A stretch of 64,000 bases of DNA from Asaia sp003994335. Lineage in GTDB: Bacteria > Pseudomonadota > Alphaproteobacteria > Acetobacterales > Acetobacteraceae. Of this stretch, positions 53,102-62,111 are shown in pieces. The stretch's first letter is position 1; the number at the start of each line of letters is the position of its first letter. The notes under the pieces are model-generated. The model saw only the letters and a list, made by a program, of their open reading frames with translations. It ran no database searches and had not been told where the DNA came from. A program made the position numbers and the translations under genes. The DNA lies in contig NZ_JBBCOR010000008.1 of NCBI RefSeq assembly GCF_037151175.1, positions 136,347-200,346 of the forward strand. The letters are read 5' to 3'.

Positions 53102-53452
53102 ATGGCTCACGGTGGCGCGCGTCCTGGCGCCGGACGCAAAAAGGGCAGCCGGAACAAGAAGCAGGTGGACTGGAACGGCCCGCTCGTGGTCGATCCTTCG
53201 GCGCTTGCACCCGGCCTCGATGCCCTGAGCGGTATGAGCCCGCAGCAACTCGAGGCCTGCTCACCGCTCACTTTCCTCACGCATATCTACCGCAATCGCG
53301 GTCTGGCTGCCGCCATCCGCGCCGATGCCGCCAAGGCCGCGCTCCCTTATGCCCATGCCCGGCTCGCAGCTCCACGCGACGATCAACCTGCCCTACCCGG
53401 CCTCGATAGCGGCTGGGGCGACGATTTGCCCCCGATGAACAGAAGGAACTGA
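53102..53452 (+). CDS. Terminase small subunit
   Basis: A 116-residue DNA-recognition subunit of the packaging motor. The N-terminus GGARPGAGRKKGSRNKKQ is the basic start seen in many phage TerS proteins of this type, followed by helical SPLTFLTHIYRNRGLAAAIR and ADAAKAALPYAHARLA. It directly precedes terL (one-base gap). Confidence 0.85.
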   Translation: MAHGGARPGAGRKKGSRNKKQVDWNGPLVVDPSALAPGLDALSGMSPQQLEACSPLTFLTHIYRNRGLAAAIRADAAKAALPYAHARLAAPRDDQPALPGLDSGWGDDLPPMNRRN

Positions 53453-53453
53453 C

Positions 53454-55154
53454 ATGCTGGATCTGAGCCGGAAGGACTGGGAGGCGCGTTTGCGTGCTGC
53501 CCGGTCCCTCCTGCCGGATCTGGAGCCAGTCAATCCCGTTCTCGCGGCGCGGGCCGTGCGCTGCTTCGACCGGCTGCGCATTCCTGACGTGCCGGGCACG
53601 CCCGCCATGGCCGAAGCCTGCGGCGACTGGTTCCGCGAGATCGTCTCGGCCCTGTTCGGCGCGCTCGACCCTGACACGGGTATGCGCGCCATCCAGGAAC
53701 TGTTCCTCCTGGTGCCGAAAAAGAACAGCAAGACTACAAACGGCGCCGGGCTGATGCTGACGGCCGTAATCGTCAATGAACGCCCGAACGCCGAATTCCT
53801 GATCGTCGCGCCGACCAAGGAAATCGCCGATCTCGCCTTCAGCCAGGCGCTCGGCATGGTGCAGAACGACCGCACGCTGATGCGGTGCTTTCAGGTGCAG
53901 CAGCATCTCAAACGCCTAAGATTTCATGCGACCGGGGCAACGCTGCAGGTCAAGGCGTTCAGCCCGGACGTCATGACTGGCGTGAAGCCCGCAGGCGTGC
54001 TGGTGGATGAGCAGCATGTGATCGCCATGCGCAACGATGCGGGCAGCGTCATGCGCCAGATACGTGGCGGCATGATCTCGCAGCCCGAGGCGTTCCTCGC
54101 CATCATCACGACCCAGAGCGACGGGCCGCCTCGGGGCGTGTTCGCGCAGGATCTCATCCGCGCACGCGAGATCCGCGACGGCAAACGCTTCCAGCCGGTT
54201 CTGCCGGTCCTGTACGAATTGCCGCCCGATATCCAGCAGCCCTCCAAACTGCCTGGCGAGGCCGCGCCCTGGGAAGATCCCGCCTACTGGCCGATGGTCC
54301 TGCCCAATCTGGGGCGGTCGATCACGCTGGACCGCCTCAAGCGCGAGTATGAGGATGCACGCGAGAAAGGCGTGGGCGAGCTGGCCAGCTGGGCCTCGCA
54401 GCATCTCAACGTCGAGATTGGTTTGGCCCTGCGCTCCGATCGCTGGGTGGGTGCCGATTACTGGCAGGGCGCAGGCGACGACACGCTGACCCTCGAGGCC
54501 CTTATCGAACGCTGCGAGGTGATCGTGGCAGGCATCGACGGCGGCGGGCTCGACGATCTGCTGTCGCTCGCCATCCTCGGGCGTGATCGTATAACCGGCC
54601 AGTGGCTGCACTGGCAGAAAAGCTGGGTGTTCGAGGGTGTGCTGGCGCTTCGCAAGCGTGAGGCCAGCCAGCTGCGCGACTTCGAGACGCAGGGCGATCT
54701 GGTCATCACGGCCGAGCCCGGCACCGATATCGACCAGCTGGTGGCGGTACTCGGCACGATCGACCAGAGCAACAAGCTCGCGATCGTGGGGCTCGACCCG
54801 ATGGGCGTCGGCGCCATTGTCGATGCGCTGGCCGCAATCGGCATCGCGCATGAGCGCGTGGTGGGTATCTCGCAGGGCTGGACGCTTTCGGGCGCCATCA
54901 AGACCGCCGAGCGCAAGCTGGCGGATGGCACGCTCTGCCACGGTGCGCGGCCAATCATGGCCTGGGCGGTTTCGAACGCAAAGGTCGAGCCCAGGGGCAA
55001 TGCCATCATCATCACCAAACAGGCGGCGGGCTATCTCAAGATCGACCCGCTGATGGCGCTGCTCAATGCCGTCACGCTGATGAGCCGCAACCCCGAGCCG
55101 CCCGGTGGCGGCCGGATGGATGATTTTCTTTCAACCGGGATCATTGCCGTATGA
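53454..55154 (+). CDS. Terminase large subunit
   Basis: A 566-residue packaging ATPase and nuclease of the Terminase_1 (HK97-like) family. The ATPase has LVPKKNSKTT as the variant Walker A and AGVLVDEQHVI as Walker B, with ITTQSDGPPRG as the coupling motif. The RNase H-like nuclease follows with VAGIDGGGLDDL and LDPMGVGAIVDAL acidic residues. Length is normal. The stop overlaps the portal start by ATGA. Confidence 0.95.
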   Translation: MLDLSRKDWEARLRAARSLLPDLEPVNPVLAARAVRCFDRLRIPDVPGTPAMAEACGDWFREIVSALFGALDPDTGMRAIQELFLLVPKKNSKTTNGAGLMLTAVIVNERPNAEFLIVAPTKEIADLAFSQALGMVQNDRTLMRCFQVQQHLKRLRFHATGATLQVKAFSPDVMTGVKPAGVLVDEQHVIAMRNDAGSVMRQIRGGMISQPEAFLAIITTQSDGPPRGVFAQDLIRAREIRDGKRFQPVLPVLYELPPDIQQPSKLPGEAAPWEDPAYWPMVLPNLGRSITLDRLKREYEDAREKGVGELASWASQHLNVEIGLALRSDRWVGADYWQGAGDDTLTLEALIERCEVIVAGIDGGGLDDLLSLAILGRDRITGQWLHWQKSWVFEGVLALRKREASQLRDFETQGDLVITAEPGTDIDQLVAVLGTIDQSNKLAIVGLDPMGVGAIVDALAAIGIAHERVVGISQGWTLSGAIKTAERKLADGTLCHGARPIMAWAVSNAKVEPRGNAIIITKQAAGYLKIDPLMALLNAVTLMSRNPEPPGGGRMDDFLSTGIIAV

Positions 55155-56473
55155 GCATCGCCACAAGACTGCGCGGCATGGCCTACAAGGCCGCAAGCGC
55201 GGCTTTTCACTCCGTCACGGGCGTATCGCTGACCGATCTGCGCCTCGGCGCTTTCATGGCAGGCGGAGCCAGCATTGCGGGGCAGAGCGTCTCGGTCGAT
55301 ACCGCGCTCCAACTCGACACGGTCTGGGCGTGTATCCGGCTCCTGTCCGAAACCATCGGCTCGATGCCGCTCAAGCTGCACGAGCAGCAGGGCGACGGGC
55401 AATCGTCTCTGGCCCGCGATCATCCGCTTTATCGCGTGCTGGCCCGCGCGCCCAATGCCGATATGACGCCGATCGAGTTCTGGTCGTGCATGGCCGCGTG
55501 CTGCCTCGCCTGGGGCAATGGGTTCGCTCAGGTCATGCGGCGCAGTGACGGCCAGATCGTGGCGCTCAACCCGCTGCGCCCCGATCGCATGACGGTGCAG
55601 CGTGACAGGGCGACCGGCGCCTTGGTCTACCGCTACAGCTATCAGGGCAAAACGCTCATCCTCGATGAGGGCCAGATCTTCCACATCAAGGGTTTCTGTT
55701 TCGACGGCCTCATGGGCATCTCGCCCATCACGGCCGGGCGGCAATCCATCGGCGCCGCACTCGCTGCAGAGGAAACGGCGGGGCGCATGTTCAGAAACGG
55801 GCTGCTCTCGCAAACCTATATCTCAGCCCCGACCTATCTCACCCTGCCGCAAAAGGAGCAGGCCAAGACCATTCTGGCCGATTACTCGGGCGCGATGAAT
55901 GCGGGCAAGACGCCCCTGCTCGAGGGCGGGTGGAAGGTCGAGAGCATCGGGCTCAGGGCCGAGGATTTGCAACTTCTGCAAACCCGCCAGCTGGGCGTTG
56001 CGACGCTTTGCCGGTGGTTCGGGGTGCAGCCGGTCATGATCGGGGCCATGGACAAATCCACGGCCTGGGGCACCGGGCTGGAACAAATGAATCTCTGGTT
56101 CCTGCAATACGGCCTCATGCCCTGGCTGCAACGCATCGAGCAAGCCGTTGCGCGCTGCCTGCTCTCGCCCGCCGAGCGTGACCGCTATTTCGCCAGGTTC
56201 AATGTGGATGCGCTGTTGCGCGGCGATAGCACGGCGCGCGCGGGCTACATGCAAACCGCGCTGCGCTCGGGCTGGATGACCGTCAACGAGGCCCGCGCCA
56301 ATGACAACCTTGCCCCCATGCCGGGCGGCGATGTGCTCATGGTGCAGGCCCAGATGATCCCGCTTGCCGATATCGGCAAGCCTCGCACACTGACCGCCAC
56401 AAGCGGGCAAGACCCACCCGCCAGGAGTCCAACGCCCGGCAGATCCGGCATCACGGGAGATGACAATGAGTGA
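55151..56473 (+). CDS. HK97-family portal protein
   Basis: A 440-residue protein forming the dodecameric portal through which DNA enters the head. TVWACIRLLSETIGSMPLKL, GNGFAQVMRRSDGQI and FHIKGFCFDGLMGISPI are characteristic, with ATLCRWFGVQPVMIG in the stem region. The C-terminal tail is Pro/Thr-rich. It overlaps TerL and the protease genes. Confidence 0.94.
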   Translation: MSIATRLRGMAYKAASAAFHSVTGVSLTDLRLGAFMAGGASIAGQSVSVDTALQLDTVWACIRLLSETIGSMPLKLHEQQGDGQSSLARDHPLYRVLARAPNADMTPIEFWSCMAACCLAWGNGFAQVMRRSDGQIVALNPLRPDRMTVQRDRATGALVYRYSYQGKTLILDEGQIFHIKGFCFDGLMGISPITAGRQSIGAALAAEETAGRMFRNGLLSQTYISAPTYLTLPQKEQAKTILADYSGAMNAGKTPLLEGGWKVESIGLRAEDLQLLQTRQLGVATLCRWFGVQPVMIGAMDKSTAWGTGLEQMNLWFLQYGLMPWLQRIEQAVARCLLSPAERDRYFARFNVDALLRGDSTARAGYMQTALRSGWMTVNEARANDNLAPMPGGDVLMVQAQMIPLADIGKPRTLTATSGQDPPARSPTPGRSGITGDDNE

Positions 56474-57095
56474 ATATCTGGCCGCTGCTTTCGAGTGGAA
56501 GTTTGCCCCCGACGCGAAAGAAGGCAGCTTCGAGGGCTATGGCAGCGTGTTCGGCCATCAGGACGCGCACGGCGATATCGTCCTGCCCGGTGCCTTTGCC
56601 GAGACGCTGGCCGAGCGCAAGGCGCAAGGCCGCGGCATCCCCATGCACGTCATGCACGGGTTTTTCGGCGGTGACGGCCTGCCCGTGGGCGTGTGGGACG
56701 ATGCCAGCGAAGACGCGCACGGCCTGCATCTGCGCGGGCGTCTGTCTGGCATGGATACCGATTACGGGCGAAGGCTTTACGGTCTGGTCAAGGACGGCGC
56801 GCTCGGCGGCCTCTCCATCGGCTTTTCCGTGCGCAAGAACGGGGCAGCCCAGGGCACCGAGCCGGGCGGACCGCGCCGCCACATCAAGGCGGTGGATCTG
56901 CACGAAGTCAGCCTCGTGGATGACCCGTCAAATGCGCTCGCCCGCGTGACCGAAATGCGCAGGCGTTTCTATCCGGTGGGGCCATTGACGCCAGTTCATG
57001 TGGCGGAGCTGCGTGCTGCCGATCGGGAACTGGTCGAGGCCCTCCGCTCGGGCTTCAGCCTGCCCGACCCGCGTGGGGCCAGTCGATCGGGCTGA
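56466..57095 (+). CDS. HK97 prohead protease
   Basis: A 209-residue serine protease (family U35/S78) that removes the capsid delta domain during head maturation. FEGYGSVFGHQDAHGDIVLPG, MHVMHGFFGGDGLPVGVW (catalytic His) and GGLSIGFSV (catalytic Ser) followed by VDLHEVSLVDDPSN are in order. Of two close starts, ATG 56466 has GGAG six bases upstream; ATG 56460 is the alternative. It overlaps the portal stop. Confidence 0.92.
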   Translation: MSEYLAAAFEWKFAPDAKEGSFEGYGSVFGHQDAHGDIVLPGAFAETLAERKAQGRGIPMHVMHGFFGGDGLPVGVWDDASEDAHGLHLRGRLSGMDTDYGRRLYGLVKDGALGGLSIGFSVRKNGAAQGTEPGGPRRHIKAVDLHEVSLVDDPSNALARVTEMRRRFYPVGPLTPVHVAELRAADRELVEALRSGFSLPDPRGASRSG

Positions 57096-57139
57096 TCCCG
57101 CCCCCAACGAAGCTTTCCATCCATCCAGAACACAAAACA

Positions 57140-57161
57140 GGGCGCCTCGAGCGCCCTTTTT
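57140..57161 (+). terminator. Terminator-like hairpin between protease and capsid genes
   Basis: GGGCGC, a CTCGA loop and GCGCCC followed by five Ts, ending 15 bases before the capsid ATG. It is a full intrinsic terminator shape inside the late operon, so it may be an RNA processing or attenuation site, or be overridden by antitermination. Confidence 0.75.
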
Positions 57162-57176
57162 CATGAGGAAAACCCC

Positions 57177-58382
57177 ATGTCCGATTACGAACAGGCCATT
57201 CGCGACCTCAAGAGCGCGACCGATGAGGTCAAGCGTTTCGCCGAAACCTCGACCACGGAACTACGCAACCTCGGCAAGGTCACGGAAGAAACCAAGGCCA
57301 GCGCAGACAAGGCCTTGGCCGAAATGAATGGGCTTTCAGCCCGACTGGCCGATATCGAGCAGAAGGCCGCCCGTGGGGGCCAGGAAGGCTCGCGCGAGAC
57401 ACGCTCGCTCGGCCAGCGTTTCGTCGAGAGCGATGAGGTCAAGGCCGCAATCGGCGCTGGTGATCGTTTCAAGGGCCGTGTCACGGTCGAAATGCGGGCC
57501 ATTACTTCGGGCAGCACAACAGGCAACTCCGGCACGACCGGGCTTGTCGTGGCCGACCGCCAGCCGAACATCATTCAGGTTACGCCCGATCGTCGCATGA
57601 CCATTCGCGGGCTGCTCATTCCCGGCACCACGCAATCGGGCGCAATCGACTACGTGCGCGAAACGCTGTTCACCAACAGCGCCGCCCCGGTGGCCGAAAA
57701 TCCGAGCGCCAACAAGCCGCAATCCGAACTCAAATTCGATCTGGTGACGCTCGGCGTCAAAACCATTGCGCATTTCGTCATGGCCTCAAAGCAGATCCTG
57801 GCCGATGCCCCGATGCTGGCGAGTTATGTGGATGGTCGCCTGTGTTACGGTCTGGCCTTCAAGGAAGAGGATCAACTGCTCAATGGTGACGGCACGGGTC
57901 AGAACCTCAACGGGCTGATGAATCAGGCCGCGGCTTACGCCCAGCCCGCAGGCGTAAACGTCAAGACCGAGACCATGATCGACCGGCTGCGTCTGGCCCA
58001 GCTGCAGGCGACCATGGCCGAACTGCCCGCAACCGGGCATGTGCTGAACCCGACCGACTGGACATCGATCGAGATGACCAAGGATACGCAGGGCCGTTAT
58101 ATCTTCGCCAACCCGACCGGGCTTGCAGGGCCGGTGCTTTGGGGCCTGCCGGTGGCTGAAAGCCTGAGCATGAAGGCGGGCAACTTCCTGACCGGCGCCT
58201 TTGCCTATGCGGCGCAGATTTTCGACCGTGAGGATGCCACGGTCACGATCTCGACCGAGGACCGCGACAACTTCGTCAAGAACATGGTCACGATCCTGGC
58301 CGAGGAACGCCTGGCGCTCGCCGTCTATCGCCCGCAGGCGCTGATCAAGGGCACGTTCGCTGCCGCTGCCACTGGCAGCTGA
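57177..58382 (+). CDS. Major capsid protein, HK97 fold
   Basis: A 401-residue capsid subunit. The first 95 residues or so are a charged coiled coil (YEQAIRDLKSATDEVKRFAE) equivalent to the HK97 delta (scaffold) domain removed by the protease. After it comes the shell domain, with GTTGLVVADRQPNIIQV, GAIDYVRETLF and GDGTGQNLNGLM, the last a well-conserved HK97-type segment. A terminator-like hairpin precedes the gene. Confidence 0.95.
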   Translation: MSDYEQAIRDLKSATDEVKRFAETSTTELRNLGKVTEETKASADKALAEMNGLSARLADIEQKAARGGQEGSRETRSLGQRFVESDEVKAAIGAGDRFKGRVTVEMRAITSGSTTGNSGTTGLVVADRQPNIIQVTPDRRMTIRGLLIPGTTQSGAIDYVRETLFTNSAAPVAENPSANKPQSELKFDLVTLGVKTIAHFVMASKQILADAPMLASYVDGRLCYGLAFKEEDQLLNGDGTGQNLNGLMNQAAAYAQPAGVNVKTETMIDRLRLAQLQATMAELPATGHVLNPTDWTSIEMTKDTQGRYIFANPTGLAGPVLWGLPVAESLSMKAGNFLTGAFAYAAQIFDREDATVTISTEDRDNFVKNMVTILAEERLALAVYRPQALIKGTFAAAATGS

Positions 58383-58396
58383 TCGGGGGGGCCGTT

Positions 58397-59056
58397 ATGA
58401 CGCTCACCATCCTCGAAAGTCCCGCCCAGGGGCTCGCTCTGGCTTCGCTCGCCGCATTGCGCGAGCAGCTGTCGGGCGAGCCTGCCGCTCAGATCAGCGA
58501 CCCGGCGCTGAGCGAGTATCTGGCCCAGGCCACGGCGCTCGTTCAGGCCACGCTGGGTCGCCCGGTCCTGGCGGGTCTGTATCGCCAGACCCTGCGCGTC
58601 GGGGATGGCGAGCGCCGCCTGTCTCTCGCCCTGGCCGTCACGCCGCTGATCTCGATCGGCGACGTGACGCAGGACGGTTTCGCCCTCGATCCCGGGCGGG
58701 ATGGCTGGGAATCCGGCGCATTGTCCGGCCTGCTCTGCCCGTCGATCCTGCAGGGTGCCTGGTGGTGGCCGGGGCGCTACCGCGTGACCTATCGAGGCGG
58801 CTGGATCGTGCCGGGTATGAAAGACGAACAGGGCAATGCTCTGGCCGCGACCGTGCCCGCCGATATCCGCGCCGCCACGCTCTCAACGGCCCGTGCGCTG
58901 TTCTACACGACGCAGCGCGGCGATCCGCTCCTGCGTTCGGAAAGCGAGCAGGGTGTGGGCACGAGCAGCTGGGCCACGCCCGATGCAAGCCTGGGCGGTC
59001 TGCCGCCCGACGCCGCCGCCATCCTCGCCCGCTACGCTCAGGCAGGCCTGTCATGA
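58397..59056 (+). CDS. Head-tail connector, gp6-like
   Basis: A 219-residue protein with the helical fold of phage gp6-like connectors: LREQLSGEPAAQISDPALSE, YLAQATALVQATLGRPVLAG, then VTPLISIGDV and PADIRAATLSTARALFYTTQ. Such proteins dock under the portal. It follows the capsid gene by 14 bases and overlaps the next by ATGA. Confidence 0.85.
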   Translation: MTLTILESPAQGLALASLAALREQLSGEPAAQISDPALSEYLAQATALVQATLGRPVLAGLYRQTLRVGDGERRLSLALAVTPLISIGDVTQDGFALDPGRDGWESGALSGLLCPSILQGAWWWPGRYRVTYRGGWIVPGMKDEQGNALAATVPADIRAATLSTARALFYTTQRGDPLLRSESEQGVGTSSWATPDASLGGLPPDAAAILARYAQAGLS

Positions 59057-59376
59057 GCGTGGGCGCCAGCCGACGCAGGAGGCAGATCCAGCGCGCCGGG
59101 CGGGTCATGGTGCTGAGCCGGGTCGATCTGAGCGCAAGCCTGACGGTCCAGGGTTACGCCCCGCCACCCCAGGTCGCCCAGCTGGCCGAGGGTGTGGGCA
59201 AGGCCCCGCTCCTGGCCCAGATCACCGCCGATGAGACAAACCGCTCCGGCTATACGCCCCGCAAGGGCGACCAGCTGCGTGATGGGCCGAGAACCTACAC
59301 CCTGACCGATGCCAGCCCGGTTTACGACCGGGGCACACTCTGTGGCTGGTCGCTGATCGCTTCGGGAGGCTCCTAA
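59053..59376 (+). CDS. Probable head-closure/head-tail joining protein
   Basis: A 107-residue protein that follows the connector and precedes the tail-completion gene, the usual place for the gp16-type head closure protein. The C-terminus GDQLRDGPRTYTLTDASPVY and GTLCGWSLIASGGS looks beta-rich. The start is set by ATGA overlap; the longer open frame upstream would cover the connector. Identification rests on position and size. Confidence 0.7.
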   Translation: MSVGASRRRRQIQRAGRVMVLSRVDLSASLTVQGYAPPPQVAQLAEGVGKAPLLAQITADETNRSGYTPRKGDQLRDGPRTYTLTDASPVYDRGTLCGWSLIASGGS

Positions 59377-59807
59377 TGCTGTCTGAAACCGTCTGGAATG
59401 ACGCCTTTGCCCGCGCCCGGCTCGTCGCGGAAGAACAGGCGATTCCGCTGGTCGACGTGCTGAAGCAGACACAGGAAGATCGTCCGCCGCTTCACTGGCG
59501 CATGGAAGCCCAGGCCAGCCGATCCGACCGGCTCGGCCTGGGCGAAACCGCCATGGAAGAGGAAGGCGAGATCGCGCTGTATCTGACCATGCGTGTGGGC
59601 CGGATCTCGACCCCTGATGCGCTCACCTGCTGCACGGCGATGAGTGTCGCGTTCCGCGCGCAATGGGCGAGCGTGCAGCCCTGGCCCGAGGGCCTCTTTT
59701 ATGACGGTCAGAGCCTCTACCCGCCCGATTCCGACACGACCGGGAACTGGATCAGCATGAGCCTCATGATCCGCTACCGCTATCAGGACCGCCTGACCGG
59801 CGCCTGA
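59376..59807 (+). CDS. Phage tail completion/terminator-type protein
   Basis: A 143-residue protein overlapping the previous stop by one base (TAATG). EEEGEIALYLTMRVGRISTP and WISMSLMIRYRYQDRLTGA are beta-rich, as in minor tail/tail-terminator proteins, and its place before the tube fits. Identification rests mainly on gene order. Confidence 0.6.
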   Translation: MLSETVWNDAFARARLVAEEQAIPLVDVLKQTQEDRPPLHWRMEAQASRSDRLGLGETAMEEEGEIALYLTMRVGRISTPDALTCCTAMSVAFRAQWASVQPWPEGLFYDGQSLYPPDSDTTGNWISMSLMIRYRYQDRLTGA

Positions 59808-59827
59808 CTTTCCCTGAAAGGTACGAG

Positions 59828-60397
59828 ATGAAATTCTTTCCTCTTGCGGAGACCGCTCCTGGTAGCGGTCTTTTCGAGCTGTTTGGCGCTGCTCTGGAAG
59901 CGTCCGGCACCTCACTGGCTCTGAGCAAGGCCCTCAAAACGGTCCCGGCCGGGCTGCGCGTCGCAGTCGCACCCTACCGGGCCATGAGCGGTATGCCTGC
60001 TCCGCTGCCGCCCACGGCCCTCGAGCAGGGCAAGGCTTACGATCTTCTGATCGAGCAGGAAGAAGATCCGGGCGTGTTTGCATCCGAGGCCCAGATCCTG
60101 ACGAGCCAGAGCAGCGATGCGGGAGCTATGGCGCTCGCCCTGCAGGTCTTTTTCGGGCGTCGCATTGCGCTCACCCCCCATATCGAGACGGTGCAGGAAG
60201 CCCCGCTGACCGAAGAGACGACACCGGTGACATCCGCAGTGGGCAGCGCTGTCCAGAGCGGCGGCTCCGGTACCGCGTCGATCAACGCCGTGACCTCTGG
60301 CGGTGCGGTCGCAACCTCGGGGGCGACCCAGAGCGCCCCCTCCGGCGGCATCTCTGGCAGCACCTCTGGCAGCACCTCTGGCACGAAGGGAGCCTGA
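59828..60397 (+). CDS. Phage protein with Ser/Gly/Thr-rich C-terminus, unknown
   Basis: A 189-residue protein whose first 115 residues look globular (LIEQEEDPGVFASEAQILTS) and whose last 55 are low complexity, ending in repeats of Ser-Gly-Ser-Thr encoded by a short direct DNA repeat (GGCAGCACCTCT). Position suggests a tail completion or tube-linked role. No family recognised. Stop and next start are one base apart. Confidence 0.6.
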   Translation: MKFFPLAETAPGSGLFELFGAALEASGTSLALSKALKTVPAGLRVAVAPYRAMSGMPAPLPPTALEQGKAYDLLIEQEEDPGVFASEAQILTSQSSDAGAMALALQVFFGRRIALTPHIETVQEAPLTEETTPVTSAVGSAVQSGGSGTASINAVTSGGAVATSGATQSAPSGGISGSTSGSTSGTKGA

Positions 60398-60398
60398 C

Positions 60399-61604
60399 AT
60401 GCCGTTTACCGGAGCAACTGCCGGATATCAGGCCGGTGTTCAGGCCAACGATACACGGCTCGCTTTCGCGCGCGAGATCACCTACGGCGTGGCGCCGAGC
60501 GGTTCCTATCAGCGCCTGCGTCTGACGGGCGAAAACTTCCGCCGCCAGAAGGCGCGGCAGCGGCCGGAAGAGATCGACCCGCATTGGGAAGCGTCGCAGG
60601 CCGTCACGACCCAGCAATCTGTGGGCGGCACGCTTTCGGGCGCTCTGTCATTCGGCAGCTATGACGCGCTGTTTGCCTGCGCCTGTGCCGGTACGACGGC
60701 CGATCGGTCCGTGTCTATCCCGGCCTCGGTCAATCTGACGTTTGACCGTCCCTCATGGAATCCCTCCGGTATGGTCGTATCGACCGCGGGAAAATTTCTC
60801 TGGGGTAGCCTGCCTGGGGTAGGGTTCATCCGCCTCGCCTCGAATTCCGGCAAGCTGGTCAGGGTTTTTCCCTATGCCAAGGGAAGAAACGCCGACTACA
60901 TTACCACCCCCTTCGACTCTTTCCCGACCCTTCCCGCTGCCATCAGCGATGGCGCCACGGCAACGGCCTCGGTCATCATCAATGGCTCGACATTCAACAG
61001 CCTGACCCTGATCGAGCAGCTGGGCGATGACGTGCTGGTCAGAACGGGCGGCTTCGTCAAACAGATCCAGCTCTCGATCGCTCAGGGGCAGTTCGCCACC
61101 TTCTCGGCCGATATGGATTTCCGCGACGAGCAGCATCTGGCGGTATCGCCCGCAACCGATCTTCTCGCCCCGACCGATAGTTTCGTGCTCGATCCCGTAT
61201 CGGGCTGGGGAGCGATCTGGGTCGACGGCAAAAAGATCGATGCGCCCATTCGCCAGTTTTCCTGCACGCTCACTCGCGACGGGGCCAGCCAGGATTACGC
61301 CATGGGCAGTGACAAGGCGGCCGGGCAGCAGCCCGGCAGTTTCACGGCATCGGGCCAGATGCAGCTCTTCTTCCGCGACTTCACCGAGTATCAGCGTTTC
61401 CAGGATGACTGGCAGGGGCCGGTGCAGGTGCTCCTGAAAGACCGCAAGGGCAATATCTACGGCCTGACCTTCTTTTCCGCGACACTGCAGAATCCCCAGG
61501 TCAATGCCGGGTCCAAAAACAGCACGATCGTCGCGACCTTCGACATCGAGGGCAACCCCCAACCGGGCGGCGGCACCTTTTCGCTGAGCATTTTCCCGGC
61601 CTGA
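60399..61604 (+). CDS. Phage tail tube protein
   Basis: A 401-residue, beta-rich protein. FAREITYGVAPSGSYQRLR at the start, SVGGTLSGALSFGSYDALFA, and DFRDEQHLAVSPATDLLA with TLTRDGASQDYAMGSDKA match the Phage_tube_2-type tail tube. The start is placed at 60399 because it follows the previous stop directly; the open frame continues upstream out of phase with real coding. Confidence 0.85.
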   Translation: MPFTGATAGYQAGVQANDTRLAFAREITYGVAPSGSYQRLRLTGENFRRQKARQRPEEIDPHWEASQAVTTQQSVGGTLSGALSFGSYDALFACACAGTTADRSVSIPASVNLTFDRPSWNPSGMVVSTAGKFLWGSLPGVGFIRLASNSGKLVRVFPYAKGRNADYITTPFDSFPTLPAAISDGATATASVIINGSTFNSLTLIEQLGDDVLVRTGGFVKQIQLSIAQGQFATFSADMDFRDEQHLAVSPATDLLAPTDSFVLDPVSGWGAIWVDGKKIDAPIRQFSCTLTRDGASQDYAMGSDKAAGQQPGSFTASGQMQLFFRDFTEYQRFQDDWQGPVQVLLKDRKGNIYGLTFFSATLQNPQVNAGSKNSTIVATFDIEGNPQPGGGTFSLSIFPA

Positions 61605-61673
61605 TCGACCAAGGCTGCGCCCGATCGATGGGCACAGCACACCCCCGACATTCGTTAAGTGAAAGACAAAGCA

Positions 61674-62111
61674 ATGGCGAAAATCTCCGCCTTTTCCCGC
61701 GATGCTGCCCGTATTCGCGAGGGCGAAACCATCGAGGTCGGCCCGAGCGGCAATACGTTCCAGATCACGACGCGCGGGTTCACCCCGCGCTATCGCGATG
61801 CGCTGTTCAACCGCAAACACGCGGCCGCTGCGCGTCTCAATCGTGCCCTGCAGCCCGGCGCGATCCGGTACACCCCCGAGACTTTACCTCCCACCGAGGA
61901 TGATCGAGCACAGGGCGAGGCCATTGCCGAGCATTGCGTGATCGATGTGAACGGCTTGCAAAACGATGATGGCTCCGAAATCGGGGTTGATCAGTTTCGC
62001 GCGCTGCTCGCGAGCGGTGAGCATCCCATGCTGATCGCCCTGGCCATTTCGGCGGCTGCGCGTGTGGGCGAAGAGCAGGCCGAAGCCCATCGGGAGGCGG
62101 TGGGAAACTAA
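61674..62111 (+). CDS. Tail assembly chaperone (gpG-like)
   Basis: A 145-residue zero-frame product equivalent to lambda gpG. It keeps the tape measure protein soluble during tail assembly in the known systems. The frame ends in a stop at 62109-62111, directly after the slippery GGGAAAC, so most ribosomes stop here. A GTG at 61659 could add five residues. The tube-chaperone-tape measure order is standard, interrupted here by two other genes before the tape measure gene. Confidence 0.85.
   Translation: MAKISAFSRDAARIREGETIEVGPSGNTFQITTRGFTPRYRDALFNRKHAAAARLNRALQPGAIRYTPETLPPTEDDRAQGEAIAEHCVIDVNGLQNDDGSEIGVDQFRALLASGEHPMLIALAISAAARVGEEQAEAHREAVGN
62102..62108 (+). promoter_or_regulatory. Slippery heptamer for -1 programmed frameshift
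   Basis: GGGAAAC sits in the exact X-XXY-YYZ phase: zero-frame codons GGA and AAC shift to GGG and AAA, and reading continues at CTA in the -1 frame, three bases before the zero-frame stop. Lambda uses GGGAAAG at the same point. No strong downstream pseudoknot was recognised. Confidence 0.88.
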
